Positions 7,445-16,123 of a DNA stretch of 64,000 bases are shown here, piece by piece. Every line of letters starts with the position of its first letter. Positions within the stretch are counted from its first letter, which is position 1. Both the position numbers and the translations under genes were made by a program. The notes under the pieces were generated by a model. That model was not told the DNA's origin. It ran no database searches and was given only the letters and a program-made list of their open reading frames with translations. Source of the DNA: Serratia plymuthica. GTDB taxonomy: Bacteria; Pseudomonadota; Gammaproteobacteria; Enterobacterales; Enterobacteriaceae. Location of the stretch: contig NZ_CP068771.1 of NCBI RefSeq assembly GCF_018336935.1, positions 1,860,001-1,924,000 of the forward strand, written 5' to 3'.

Positions 7445-8863
7445 ATGCAGACCAACATAGTAGAAGTGGAAAACTTTGTTCAGCACAACGAAGAAAGGCG
7501 AAGTAGCGCGTTCCAGCGTGAAGTGAAGCAGTACCTGGAACGTTATCCATTGACTCAGCACGTTGACGTTCTGCTGACCGATCTCAACGGCAGCTTCCGC
7601 GGCAAACGCATACCTGTCGGTGGCCTGAGCAAGCTGGAGAAGGGCTGTTACTTCCCGGCCTCGGTGTTTGCGATGGATATTCTCGGTAACGTAGTAGAAG
7701 AAGCCGGGCTGGGGCAGGAACTGGGTGAGCCGGATCATATCTGTGTGCCGGTGCCAGGCACGCTGACGCCGTCGGCGGCGGATCCGCAATATATCGGCCA
7801 GGTACTGCTCACCATGCTGGATGAAGATGGTACTCCCTTTGACGTTGAACCGCGTAATGTGCTGAACCGAGTGTGGCAGCGTTTGCGTCAGCGCGGGCTT
7901 TCCCCCGTAGTAGCGGTAGAGTTGGAGTTCTATCTCATCGATCGCCAGCGCGACTCGGAGGGCTATCTTCAGCCGCCGTGCGCGCCGGGTACTCAGGAGC
8001 GCAATACCCAGAGCCAGGTGTATTCCGTCGACAACCTTAATCACTTCGCCGACGTGCTGAGCGACATCGACGAGCTGGCGCGTTTGCAGGGCATCCCGGC
8101 GGACGGGGCGGTGGCGGAAGCCTCTCCCGGCCAGTTTGAGGTAAACCTGCATCATACCGATAACGTTCTGCAAGCCTGCGATCACGCGTTGGCGCTGAAG
8201 CGCCTGATCCGCATGGTGGCGGAAAATCACAACATGCACGCCACCTTTATGGCCAAGCCCTATGAAGAACACGCCGGCAGCGGCATGCACGTGCATATCA
8301 GCATGCTCGACAAACAGGGCAACAACGTATTGGCCGATGACGACGGCGAGGACTCCGTGCTGCTGAAGCAGGCGCTGGCGGGGATGATCGCCCTGATGCC
8401 TTCTTCTATTGCGCTGTTGGCGCCCAACGTTAACGCCTATCGCCGCTTCCAGCCGGGCATGTACGTGCCGACCCAGGCTTCCTGGGGCCATAACAACCGC
8501 ACCGTGGCGCTGCGCATCCCCTGTGGCGATCGCGACAATCACCGCGTGGAGTACCGCGTTGCCGGTGCCGATGCCAACCCTTATCTGGTGATGGCGACCA
8601 TTTTGGCGGGCATTGTTTACGGGCTGGAAACGCCGCTGCCGCTGCAAGAGCCGGTGACCGGCAACGGATTGGAGCAGGAAGGACTGGCGTTCCCGATCCG
8701 CCAGAGCGATGCGCTGTACGAGTTCGAGCACCAGCCGGTGTTGAATGCGCTGCTCGGCGAAAGGTTCAGCCATGTTTACCTGGCCTGCAAAACGGATGAA
8801 ATGGTGCAGTTCGAGCGCCTGATCACCGAGACCGAAATCGAGTGGATGCTGAAAAACGCCTGA
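7445..8863 (+). CDS. puuA: Glutamate-putrescine ligase PuuA
   Basis: The 472-residue glutamine-synthetase-fold enzyme matches E. coli PuuA from MQTNIVEVENFVQ to ETEIEWMLKNA. The GS catalytic domain shows VVAVELEFYL, the AEASPGQFEVNL block, the GSGMHVHISM histidine motif and NNRTVALRIP. It joins glutamate to putrescine with ATP, the first step of putrescine degradation. It is divergent from puuD, with PuuR boxes between, and upstream of puuP on the same strand. Confidence 0.97.
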   Translation: MQTNIVEVENFVQHNEERRSSAFQREVKQYLERYPLTQHVDVLLTDLNGSFRGKRIPVGGLSKLEKGCYFPASVFAMDILGNVVEEAGLGQELGEPDHICVPVPGTLTPSAADPQYIGQVLLTMLDEDGTPFDVEPRNVLNRVWQRLRQRGLSPVVAVELEFYLIDRQRDSEGYLQPPCAPGTQERNTQSQVYSVDNLNHFADVLSDIDELARLQGIPADGAVAEASPGQFEVNLHHTDNVLQACDHALALKRLIRMVAENHNMHATFMAKPYEEHAGSGMHVHISMLDKQGNNVLADDDGEDSVLLKQALAGMIALMPSSIALLAPNVNAYRRFQPGMYVPTQASWGHNNRTVALRIPCGDRDNHRVEYRVAGADANPYLVMATILAGIVYGLETPLPLQEPVTGNGLEQEGLAFPIRQSDALYEFEHQPVLNALLGERFSHVYLACKTDEMVQFERLITETEIEWMLKNA

Positions 8864-8994
8864 CACCGCTCAATCCGAACCTACCGCGCGCGTCTGGCGC
8901 ATTTGCGCCGGCTATCCTGTGGCCTGCGAAGCTGCGCGTCGCGGTACCGCATTTCTTCCATACAGGCGTACAGGACGCCGGCGAGGAAATAATC

Positions 8995-9192
8995 ATGACA
9001 GCCATTACCCTTCCGTCAGTCAGCGCGGGCGTTTGCCCGTGCCGCAGTGAATACGGGCCATTCGCTGGCCGAGCTCGTTTACTTTCGTATCGCTTTTCCC
9101 GCCGCCCGAGCAGCAGTTCCCCCGCGGCCTCTCTGAATGACGTTAAACGGTTACCAGCAGAGGACAACGAGGGGAAGCGCTATGACGATTAA
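8995..9192 (+). CDS. Doubtful 65-residue leader ORF before puuP
   Basis: The 8864-9181 gap between puuA and puuP holds one ORF with a good ribosome site (GAGGA at 8982-8986, 8 bases before ATG 8995). The product is Arg/Ser-rich, matches no family I know, and its stop overlaps the puuP start by 11 bases. It may be a leader peptide coupling puuP translation, or chance. Nothing else is seen in the gap. Confidence 0.25.
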   Translation: MTAITLPSVSAGVCPCRSEYGPFAGRARLLSYRFSRRPSSSSPAASLNDVKRLPAEDNEGKRYDD

Positions 9193-10552
9193 TGCCACTG
9201 ACCGTAATCCGGCGGCCAAGCCGCAACTGCGCAAAACCCTCAAGCTGTGGCAGGTGGTGATGATGGGCCTGGCGTATCTGACGCCGATGACGGTGTTCGA
9301 TACTTTCGGCATCGTGTCCGGCGTCACCGACGGCCATGTGCCTTCTTCCTACCTGTTTGCGCTGGCCGGGGTGCTGTTTACCGCCATCAGCTACGGCAAG
9401 CTGGTACGCCAGTTCCCGACCGCAGGTTCTGCTTACACCTATGCGCAGAAAGCAATCAACCCGCACGTCGGCTTTCTGGTCGGCTGGTCCTCGCTGCTGG
9501 ATTATCTGTTCCTGCCGATGATCAACACGCTGCTGGCGAAAATTTACCTGACCGCGCTGTTTCCCGAGGTGCCGCCCTGGATTTGGGTCGTGGGGTTCGT
9601 GATCATCATGACGGCGATTAACCTGAAAAGCGTCAATCTGGTGGCGAACTTCAATACGTTGTTCGTACTGGCCCAGGTGGCGATTATTCTGGTGTTTATC
9701 TACCTGGTGGTGCACGGCCTGCACAGCGGCGAAGGGGTAGGAACGGTATGGAGTTTGCAGCCGTTCATCAGCGAGAATGCGCATTTGTTGCCGATTATCA
9801 CCGGCGCTACCATCCTGTGCTTCTCGTTCCTCGGTTTTGATGCGGTCACCACCCTGTGTGAAGAAACGCCCAATGCCGCCAAGGTGATCCCGCGCGCAAT
9901 TTTCCTGACAGCGCTGTACGGCGGGGTGATCTTTATCAGCGTGTCGTTCTTTATCCAGCTGTTTTTCCCGTCCATTCAGCGTTTTCACCAGCCGGATGCG
10001 GCGCTGCCGGAAATCGCGCTGTACGTGGGCGGCAAGCTGTTCCAGGCCATCTTCCTGTGCACCACCTTCATCAACACGCTGGCTTCCGGCCTGGCTTCGC
10101 ACGCCAGCGTTTCACGGCTGCTGTATGTGATGGGGCGCGATAACGTGTTTCCGGAAAAGTTCTTCGGCTATATCCACCCGAAATGGCGCACGCCGGCATT
10201 GAACGTGCTGATGGTCGGGCTGGTGGCGCTGTCCGCGCTGTCTTTTGATCTGGTCACCGCCACGGCGCTGATCAACTTCGGCGCGCTGGTGGCCTTCACC
10301 TTCGTGAATCTGTCGGTTATCAGCCATTTCTTTATTCGCGAGGGGCGCAACAAAAGCTGGAAGGACCGGTTCAACTACCTGATCCTGCCGCTGATTGGTG
10401 CGCTGACGGTGGCGGTACTGTGGTTGAACCTGGAAAAAAGTTCTCTGACTATGGGGCTGATCTGGGCAGCGCTGGGCTTTGGATATCTGGTGTACCTCAC
10501 CCGGCGTTTCCGCCAGCCACCGCCGCAGTTTGAGCGGCAGCCGCAGCAATAA
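9182..10552 (+). CDS. puuP: Putrescine importer PuuP
   Basis: The 456-residue amino-acid/polyamine/organocation (APC) permease has about 12 hydrophobic segments and matches E. coli PuuP closely ([53 protein letters not shown]). It is an inner-membrane, proton-driven putrescine uptake system. The ATG at 9182 has GAGGGGAAG just upstream and fits the family N-terminus; an in-frame ATG at 9137 is rejected. It follows puuA after 318 bp and ends at a strong terminator. Confidence 0.96.
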   Translation: MTINATDRNPAAKPQLRKTLKLWQVVMMGLAYLTPMTVFDTFGIVSGVTDGHVPSSYLFALAGVLFTAISYGKLVRQFPTAGSAYTYAQKAINPHVGFLVGWSSLLDYLFLPMINTLLAKIYLTALFPEVPPWIWVVGFVIIMTAINLKSVNLVANFNTLFVLAQVAIILVFIYLVVHGLHSGEGVGTVWSLQPFISENAHLLPIITGATILCFSFLGFDAVTTLCEETPNAAKVIPRAIFLTALYGGVIFISVSFFIQLFFPSIQRFHQPDAALPEIALYVGGKLFQAIFLCTTFINTLASGLASHASVSRLLYVMGRDNVFPEKFFGYIHPKWRTPALNVLMVGLVALSALSFDLVTATALINFGALVAFTFVNLSVISHFFIREGRNKSWKDRFNYLILPLIGALTVAVLWLNLEKSSLTMGLIWAALGFGYLVYLTRRFRQPPPQFERQPQQ

Positions 10553-10559
10553 CGAAATC

Positions 10560-10585
10560 AGGCGGGGTTTCCCGCCTTTCTTTTT
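10560..10585 (+). terminator. Rho-independent terminator after puuP
   Basis: AGGCGGG (10560-10566) pairs with CCCGCCT (10571-10577) over a GTTT loop, followed by TTCTTTTT. Confidence 0.85.
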
Positions 10586-10643
10586 CTGCCGCCCGGCAGT
10601 AGAGTGAAAATTCTGATAAAAAATAATCCATTGGACCCTCTTC

Positions 10644-11537
10644 ATGTTTCCTTTACCCATCCAGCATAAAGCCACGCTGTTCGGTTTATTGGCGATCCTG
10701 CTGTGGAGCAGCGTCGTCGGTCTGATACGCAGCGTCAGCGAAGGGCTGGGGCCGATTGGCGGCGCGGCGATGATCTACAGCGTCAGCGCGGTGTTTCTGC
10801 TGCTGGTGCTGCGTTTGCCGAATTTGCGCCATTTTCCCCGTCTTTATCTGATCCTCGGCAGCCTGCTGTTCGTCAGCTATGAGATCTGCCTGTCGCTGTC
10901 GCTGGGCTATGCCAATACCCGTCTGCAGGCGATAGAAGTGGGGATGATCAACTATCTCTGGCCCTGTTTTACCGTGCTGATGGCGCTGGTGTTCAACGGG
11001 CAGAAAGCCAAATGGTGGCTGTTGCCCGGGCTGTTGCTGTCGCTGTTCGGCATTGGCTGGATCATGAGCGGCGAGGGCGGATGGTCGCCGGCGCAGATGC
11101 TGGCGAATGTACGCAGTAACCCGCTGAGTTATTCGCTGGCTTTTGGCGGCGCAGTGATTTGGGCGCTGTATTGCAACCTGACCAAAAAAATTGCGCAGGG
11201 CAGCAACGGCGTGGTGCTGTTTATTACGCTGACCGCCGTGGCGCTGTGGCTGAAATATGCCTTCAGCGACGAAAGCGGCATGCAGTTTACCTGGCCGGTG
11301 ACCCTGACGCTGCTGTGTGCCGGTATGGCGATGGGGGCCGGCTACGCGGCGTGGAACGTCGGTATTTTGCACGGCAACATGACGCTGCTGGCGACGGTAT
11401 CCTATTTTACGCCGGTGCTGTCGGCGGTATTTGCCGCGCTGGTGCTCGATACGTCGCTGACGGTCACTTTCTGGCAGGGCGTGGCGATGGTCACGCTCGG
11501 TTCGCTGATCTGCTGGCGGGCAACCCGTGGAAAGTAA
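10644..11537 (+). CDS. yddG: Aromatic amino-acid exporter YddG (DMT superfamily)
   Basis: The 297-residue, ten-helix EamA/DMT protein matches E. coli YddG in blocks such as ATLFGLLAILLWSSVVGLIR, GSLLFVSYEICL and YAAWNVGILHGN. E. coli YddG exports phenylalanine, tyrosine, tryptophan and some toxic compounds across the inner membrane. It stands alone between the puuP terminator and a small unknown gene. The ribosome site is weak, but the start agrees with homologues. The export role is inherited from E. coli. Confidence 0.9.
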   Translation: MFPLPIQHKATLFGLLAILLWSSVVGLIRSVSEGLGPIGGAAMIYSVSAVFLLLVLRLPNLRHFPRLYLILGSLLFVSYEICLSLSLGYANTRLQAIEVGMINYLWPCFTVLMALVFNGQKAKWWLLPGLLLSLFGIGWIMSGEGGWSPAQMLANVRSNPLSYSLAFGGAVIWALYCNLTKKIAQGSNGVVLFITLTAVALWLKYAFSDESGMQFTWPVTLTLLCAGMAMGAGYAAWNVGILHGNMTLLATVSYFTPVLSAVFAALVLDTSLTVTFWQGVAMVTLGSLICWRATRGK

Positions 11538-11609
11538 CGGAAATTTTCAGTCGACCCTGGGATAGTGGGCTAGAATTTAACTATCGATTGTGCCTGAAGG
11601 AACATAAAA

Positions 11610-11882
11610 ATGAGAGACGATATCCAATTCATTCAGCAGCCAGTGATTGACGATGAAAACTATATGCGCGGTGATACTGTGCGCCTGACCACCGCTAACT
11701 TGCGCCATGAGTACCAGCTTGATGTCGGCATTCTGCGCCGGGAAGGCAAGTTGATTTTCGGCTCCGTGGTTGCCGCTGCGCCGAAGGTGGACATTCCCCC
11801 TAAAGAGTGGGAGGTGGCTCCGGGGCAGGAAGTGGTCTTCCGCCAGGAAAATATTGCCAAAGCGGTGCCGGGGGCACGCTGA
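11610..11882 (+). CDS. Conserved-looking 90-residue protein of unknown function
   Basis: The product has 90 residues, no signal peptide and no membrane segment. It is acidic at the N-terminus and predicted beta-rich (YQLDVGILRREGKLIFGSVVAAAPKVDIPP). AAGGAA lies 9 bases before the ATG, and coding character matches the neighbours, so it is probably real. I recognise no domain. It stands alone after yddG. A weak GC hairpin (GGGCGGGCACGCCC, about 11918-11931) follows the stop. Confidence 0.6.
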   Translation: MRDDIQFIQQPVIDDENYMRGDTVRLTTANLRHEYQLDVGILRREGKLIFGSVVAAAPKVDIPPKEWEVAPGQEVVFRQENIAKAVPGAR

Positions 11883-12090
11883 AGAGTGAGCATCCGTTCT
11901 GTATTTTCTCAAAATAAGGGCGGGCACGCCCGATTGATTTGGTTATTTGTTTTTAAAATTCAATGGATTGCGTAAAATTATTGTTTTCTGACCTTAAAGG
12001 GAATGATAAGGGTTTCTATTCGCCATTAGAATATTCTGATAGTTGTTGTTAATATTACAGAATGATGTGGCTTATAGGGATGTTGACTGA

Positions 12091-12969
12091 ATGACCATGA
12101 CTCAACCGGCAAATACCGCGCTTGTTTTTATTGGTTGTGATCCGAATGATTGCGATCTGGAACAGATGATGGTTCTGGAATATAGCCTGCGCAAACATGC
12201 ATCCATTCCCGTCCATATCGAATGGATGAGGCTTTCGCGGGATCCTGCCAGTTTCTGGCACTCCAACGGCGCCGGCGCGGGTTGGAATACGGAATGCTGG
12301 GCTACCCCTTTTTCGGCGTTCCGCTGGGGGATTCCTGCATTCTGTAATTTTCAGGGGCGCGCATTCTATTCGGATGCCGATGTTTTGTATCTCAGCGACA
12401 TTGCGGAGATTTGGCATCATCCAATGGAAGAGGGGAAAGCCGTATTAGCGTCGGGCATCGGCAAGGATTTACGGCTGGGGGAAATGCTGTGGGATTGCGA
12501 AGCCGCGGCGCATTTTCTGCCGCCGCTCGAAGAATTGCGCCGTGATCGGCATGGCCATAAAAAGATGCAGCAGTTCTTTGAACAACATCCTGAATATGTT
12601 GAACCCCTGGCGCCGGAGTATAGCAATCTCGACGGTGACGACTTGCCGCTGGAAGCGTTAAAGGCATTGCATTACTCAGACATGGGGAGCCAGTTTTCTC
12701 ACCGCTTCTCGCTGCCACGCCTGCAATCCGAAAACCGTTGTCATTGGTTTGACGGCAAAATTTACAGCCATTACCGCGACGATCTGCGTGAACTGTTTGA
12801 GCAGTACTATCACGAAGCGCTGGCGGCGGGTTACACCCTGGAGCAGTACCGCAATCCGCAGCTTTTCGGTCACTTTAACAAGCAATCGCAAAAGCGGTAT
12901 GACGGCAATACCATTACCCGCAAGAAGAAACCCTTTCTGCAGCGTATGTTCAGCACTATGTTCGGTTAA
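12091..12969 (+). CDS. GT8-like glycosyltransferase, orphan
   Basis: The 292-residue cytoplasmic protein has features of a GT-A glycosyltransferase of family 8 type. FIGCDPNDCD is near the N-terminus, and a metal/nucleotide-sugar DxD motif follows in FYSDADVLYLSDIAEIW (about residues 90-106). A later HYSDMGSQFSHRF resembles the C-terminal His motif of the family. No other surface-polysaccharide gene is near. The promoter region (11950-12090) is AT-rich. Donor and acceptor are unknown; the family assignment is from motifs only. Confidence 0.6.
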   Translation: MTMTQPANTALVFIGCDPNDCDLEQMMVLEYSLRKHASIPVHIEWMRLSRDPASFWHSNGAGAGWNTECWATPFSAFRWGIPAFCNFQGRAFYSDADVLYLSDIAEIWHHPMEEGKAVLASGIGKDLRLGEMLWDCEAAAHFLPPLEELRRDRHGHKKMQQFFEQHPEYVEPLAPEYSNLDGDDLPLEALKALHYSDMGSQFSHRFSLPRLQSENRCHWFDGKIYSHYRDDLRELFEQYYHEALAAGYTLEQYRNPQLFGHFNKQSQKRYDGNTITRKKKPFLQRMFSTMFG

Positions 12970-13170
12970 CGCTGCCGGTGCTTTCCATCGCCAACGCTCT
13001 CATCTTGCCTGTCCCTCCCTCTCTGCCGGTCAATTCGTTCCGGCTTTTTAACCTCGAAAATGTCATCTGCATTTATTTTGGGTGTCGTACACAATTGGCA
13101 CAAAAACTGCTTTATAAATCGCCGTGCATGACAAAAATCACATCGATCGTGAATTTGCATGAAACATAAT

Positions 13171-13226
13171 TTGACAAATGTGAACGCAATCGATTACCTA
13201 TTCGCAAAATGCATAACTGGATCACA
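13171..13226 (+). promoter_or_regulatory. Probable regulatory region of tsx
   Basis: The 394-bp gap before tsx (12970-13363) has no gene. It carries a CRP-like half site TGTGA (13179-13183) and a second half site TCACA (13222-13226), about 40 bp apart, with AT-rich sequence and a TTGCAT/ATGCAT pair around them. E. coli tsx is controlled by CRP, CytR and DeoR; the half sites fit this but are not full matches. No DeoR palindrome is seen. Confidence 0.3.
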
Positions 13227-13363
13227 GATTATTACACTCAGTGATTTCTATAATGCGCGCGTCGCCGAGAAACAGTCAGCGGGGGCAACGCCAGGTGTCG
13301 TCAGACTCATTGTCATCTTTTCTAACGGGCAGGAAATGGCCCTTTAAGCATGTGGTAATAAAA

Positions 13364-14245
13364 ATGAAAAAAATAGCTCTAGCAGCAGGCGTATTGCTCG
13401 CAACGTCTTACAGTGCATCATCAATGGCTGATAGCAAAGACAGCCAATTCGTCTCGGATTGGTGGCATCAAAGCGTTAACGTGGTGGGCAGCTACCACAC
13501 CCGTTTCGGGCCGCAGTTGAACAACGATCTGTATCTTGAATACGAAGCCTTCGCCAAAAAAGATTGGTTCGATTTCTATGGTTACGTCGATGTGCCTAAG
13601 TTCTTCGGTGTCGGCAACACGCCGGACCGCGGGATTTGGGACAAGGGTTCACCGCTGTTTATGGAGATTGAGCCGCGCTTCTCCATCGACAAGCTGACCG
13701 GCACCGATCTGAGCTTCGGGCCGTTCAAAGAATGGTACTTCGCCAACAACTATATCTATGACCTGGGCCATAACGCCGACGGCCGCCAGAATACCTGGTA
13801 CATGGGCCTGGGTACGGACATCGATACCGGCCTGCCGATGAGCCTGTCGATGAACATCTATGCCAAATACCAGTGGGAAAACTATCAGGCTGCCAACGAG
13901 AACAGCTGGGATGGTTACCGCTTCAAGGTGAAATACTTTGTGCCGTTGACCCAACTGTGGGGCGGAAACCTGAGCTACATCGGCTTCACCAACTTTGACT
14001 TCGGTTCCGATTTGGGCAAAGACAGTCACTGGACCGACGGCACCGGCAAACAGGTTCGCACCAGCAACTCGATTGCTTCCAGCCACATTCTGGCGCTGAA
14101 TTACGATCACTGGCACTACTCGTTCGTGGCCCGTTACTTCCATAACGGCGGCCAGTGGCAAGATGGCTCGGAGATCGGTACGCCGCAGGGCCCAATCAAA
14201 TCTACTGGCTGGGCCTATTACCTCGTGGCCGGTTATAACTTCTGA
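13364..14245 (+). CDS. tsx: Nucleoside-specific outer-membrane channel Tsx
   Basis: The 293-residue precursor has a signal peptide ([22 protein letters not shown]) and a mature 12-strand beta-barrel that ends in a terminal Phe (AGYNF), typical of outer-membrane proteins. Blocks such as [22 protein letters not shown] and [14 protein letters not shown] are characteristic of Tsx. It lets nucleosides and deoxynucleosides diffuse into the periplasm, and serves some phages and colicins as receptor. The ATG at 13364 is chosen for the signal peptide; an upstream in-frame ATG at 13241 would add 41 residues lacking family support. A strong terminator follows. Confidence 0.95.
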   Translation: MKKIALAAGVLLATSYSASSMADSKDSQFVSDWWHQSVNVVGSYHTRFGPQLNNDLYLEYEAFAKKDWFDFYGYVDVPKFFGVGNTPDRGIWDKGSPLFMEIEPRFSIDKLTGTDLSFGPFKEWYFANNYIYDLGHNADGRQNTWYMGLGTDIDTGLPMSLSMNIYAKYQWENYQAANENSWDGYRFKVKYFVPLTQLWGGNLSYIGFTNFDFGSDLGKDSHWTDGTGKQVRTSNSIASSHILALNYDHWHYSFVARYFHNGGQWQDGSEIGTPQGPIKSTGWAYYLVAGYNF

Positions 14246-14267
14246 TTTTCCGTGGTATCAGAAACAG

Positions 14268-14293
14268 AAAACCCCGCTTTGCGGGGTTTTTTT
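14268..14293 (+). terminator. Rho-independent terminator after tsx
   Basis: AAAACCCCGC (14268-14277) pairs with GCGGGGTTTT (14281-14290) over a TTT loop, running into seven T. The complementary A-run makes it usable also for the small leftward gene that ends at 14298. Confidence 0.9.
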
Positions 14294-14297
14294 GTTA

Positions 14298-14477
14298 TCA
14301 CTGCGCTTGTTCACCCGGTAAATGTCTCACCGGCATAAATAATCGTCCTTTGATTACATGGCATTCATTATCGATCCAATGGATAATTTGTTCACTGCTC
14401 ACGCCTTCGGATTGAGCGTAGCGGTGAAGATCGCCGTTAAAGTGCTGAGTGATATATTCCATGAGGGTCATTTGCAT
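14298..14477 (-). CDS. Small HTH-like protein of unknown function
   Basis: The 59-residue product (MQMTLMEYITQHFNGDLHRY...) has a pattern like small Cro-type or YdaS-like proteins. A helix pair around RYAQSEGVSSEQIIHWI resembles a helix-turn-helix, followed by a short strand VIKGRLFMPVR. AGGAG (complement of 14486-14490) lies 8 bases before the ATG at 14477, which decides against the upstream ATG at 14510. It faces a rightward ORF whose start codon overlaps its own. A DNA-binding role is a guess from shape. Confidence 0.5.
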   Translation of the reverse strand: MQMTLMEYITQHFNGDLHRYAQSEGVSSEQIIHWIDNECHVIKGRLFMPVRHLPGEQAQ

Positions 14478-14712
14478 GTCTTTTGCTCCTGAACGCCCAC
14501 CCGTTGCCAACTGGCCACCGCGGGAGGTTAAGGTTTCTCAGACGCTGAATTTAAAGTATTGGCTACCAAATCTCAACATAAAGCACCAGGACGGTGCGAC
14601 AGACGTCAAATTTAGTAAAAAAAGAATCCCGCACGGAGAGGCGGGAAGCATTCAGTTTATCATTCTGGACGATAAAATAAGATTTGAGGTGCGACGAAAA
14701 AGAGCAAACTAA
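14476..14712 (+). CDS. Hypothetical 78-residue protein overlapping a divergent start
   Basis: This ORF starts at ATG 14476, with GAGGG (14463-14467) 8 bases upstream, and overlaps the start codon of the leftward small gene by two bases. The product is basic at its C-terminus (KIRFEVRRKRAN) and has a short strand-rich stretch. I know no family for it. Base composition is more AT-rich than the neighbours. It could be a small acquired gene or a chance ORF. Confidence 0.35.
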   Translation: MSFAPERPPVANWPPREVKVSQTLNLKYWLPNLNIKHQDGATDVKFSKKRIPHGEAGSIQFIILDDKIRFEVRRKRAN

Positions 14713-14944
14713 CTCTTTTTGTTACCTTTCCAAACTACTGGAAGGCTTATTTCGCTGCAAGAAAAATTTCGTCGCGAAGCTCGGTTTTTTCGAATTGTTT
14801 TGGCCGGAACAATCTCTCATCGCTCTCCTTGCTCTGGCCGGCCCGGCCGCCTTTTCACTGCTCACAATCTCGGAGTTTTCCTTATCCTTTATGGGGGGAA
14901 TTACCGCTATAGTTAATGTAATACCCCAGGCAGGAAGTTATGAC

Positions 14945-15454
14945 ATGAACAAAAAACGTACTACTCTCACGGCGCTGGCGCTGATTGTTTCGCTGGGTTT
15001 GTCTTCTGCGCCGGCGTTCGCCGATAAGGGCGGCAATGGCCACGGTAATGGCAATGGCGGCGGTCACGGGAATAGTCAGGGCAACGGCAACGGCAATGGT
15101 CACGGCAATGGCAAGAGCGGCGATCACGTCAAGGGCAATAAAGACGACGGCTACAGAGCCAAAGGTAACGAACACGATCTGGTGTCGGTGAATATCTCTC
15201 ACGAGCGGGTGCGTTCGCTGGCGCTGAATTACGGCCTGACCGGTTATCGTTCTCTGCCGCCGGGCATTGCCAAGAACCTGGCACGCGGCAAACCGCTGCC
15301 TCCAGGCATCGCCAAGAAAATGGTGCCGTCTTCAATGCTGCGCGATCTGCCGTCCTATCCGGGTTACGAATGGCGCATTGCCGGTGACGACCTGGTGTTG
15401 GTGGCGTTGAGCACCGCCATTGTAGCCTCGGTGATTAACGGCGTGTTTGACTAA
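14945..15454 (+). CDS. CigR/RcnB-like secreted protein
   Basis: The 169-residue precursor has a clear signal peptide (MNKKRTTLTALALIVSLGLSSAPAFA). A Gly/Asn/His-rich low-complexity stretch follows (about residues 28-60), then a small C-terminal domain with the repeated phrase LPPGIAKNLARGKPLPPGIAKK and a final hydrophobic segment (LVLVALSTAIVASVING). This layout is that of the CigR anti-virulence/RcnB-like family; Salmonella CigR is an inner-membrane protein that restrains SPI-2 virulence. The role here is unknown. AGGAAG precedes the ATG at 14945; longer in-frame starts lack a signal peptide. A terminator follows. Confidence 0.75.
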   Translation: MNKKRTTLTALALIVSLGLSSAPAFADKGGNGHGNGNGGGHGNSQGNGNGNGHGNGKSGDHVKGNKDDGYRAKGNEHDLVSVNISHERVRSLALNYGLTGYRSLPPGIAKNLARGKPLPPGIAKKMVPSSMLRDLPSYPGYEWRIAGDDLVLVALSTAIVASVINGVFD

Positions 15455-15473
15455 CGTCCGGCGTTTTCGACTT

Positions 15474-15500
15474 AAAGCCTCGCTTCGGCGGGGCTTTTTT
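15474..15500 (+). terminator. Rho-independent terminator with TTCG tetraloop
   Basis: AAAGCCTCGC (15474-15483) pairs with GCGGGGCTTT (15488-15497) over a TTCG loop and runs into six T. It ends the CigR-like gene. Confidence 0.9.
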
Positions 15501-15583
15501 CTTTCCGAGGGAGAGTTGCCTGAGCGGCGGCGATTGTGATGAACTCTGCTTTCTTTATTTGGGCAAACAAAAAGGAAAGGGTT

Positions 15584-16114
15584 ATGTTCAGAGCGTTAGT
15601 GTTCGTCTGCTGTCTGGCCAGTTTTTCCGCGCTGGCAGGCGACGGGACGCCGCTTGGCGAATTGGTCAACCAGCGTCTGTCTTATATGAAAGATGTCGCC
15701 GGTTACAAAGCTCGGCAGCACTTGCCGATCGAGGATCTTACGCAGGAAGCCAAGGTGCTGGCCAGTACAGAGGCGGAGGCGGGCAGATTAGGGTTGGACC
15801 CGCGCTCGGTGCGGCCGTTTATCGTGGCGCAGATGGACGCCGCCAAGGCGATTCAGTACCGCTATCGCGCAGACTGGCTGGCGACGCCGGAAAGCGGTTG
15901 GCAACCGCGCCCGCTGGACAGCGTGCGGCCGCAGATCGCCGAGTTAAGCAACCGCATTCTGCAACGGCTGGCGCAGCAATTAAAAGGCGGCCCCTTGACG
16001 GAACAGGCGCGTGGCGCTTTTGTCGGCGCCCTCAATCAGGCTAATCTCAGCGACGCCGACAAGCAGCGGTTGTTCACCGCCTTGCTGGCAGTCAGGGCCG
16101 GCAAGACGGGGTGA
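15584..16114 (+). CDS. aroQ: Periplasmic chorismate mutase (AroQ gamma class)
   Basis: The 176-residue precursor has a signal peptide (MFRALVFVCCLASFSALA) and an all-helical AroQ domain: GELVNQRLSYMKDVAGYKARQHLPIED carries the Arg/Lys active-site positions, and FIVAQMDAAKAIQYRYRADW is the second active-site helix. Exported mutases of this class are known in Pantoea, Salmonella and Pseudomonas. The enzyme converts chorismate to prephenate; why it is needed in the periplasm is not settled. The ATG at 15584 follows AAAGG and starts the signal peptide. It converges tightly (9 bp) with the leftward serine hydrolase. Confidence 0.85.
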   Translation: MFRALVFVCCLASFSALAGDGTPLGELVNQRLSYMKDVAGYKARQHLPIEDLTQEAKVLASTEAEAGRLGLDPRSVRPFIVAQMDAAKAIQYRYRADWLATPESGWQPRPLDSVRPQIAELSNRILQRLAQQLKGGPLTEQARGAFVGALNQANLSDADKQRLFTALLAVRAGKTG

Positions 16115-16123
16115 GCGGCGTAG

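Noticed and set aside
7343..8866. 507-codon open frame on the minus strand opposite puuA
   Set aside because: It lies wholly antisense to puuA, which has full-length family similarity; His/Arg/Gln-rich composition is the usual shadow of a GC-rich gene.
15031..15120. Repetitive GGCAATGGTCACGG-like units resembling a repeat array
   Set aside because: They encode the Gly/Asn/His-rich region of the CigR-like protein; irregular lengths and no spacers exclude a CRISPR array.
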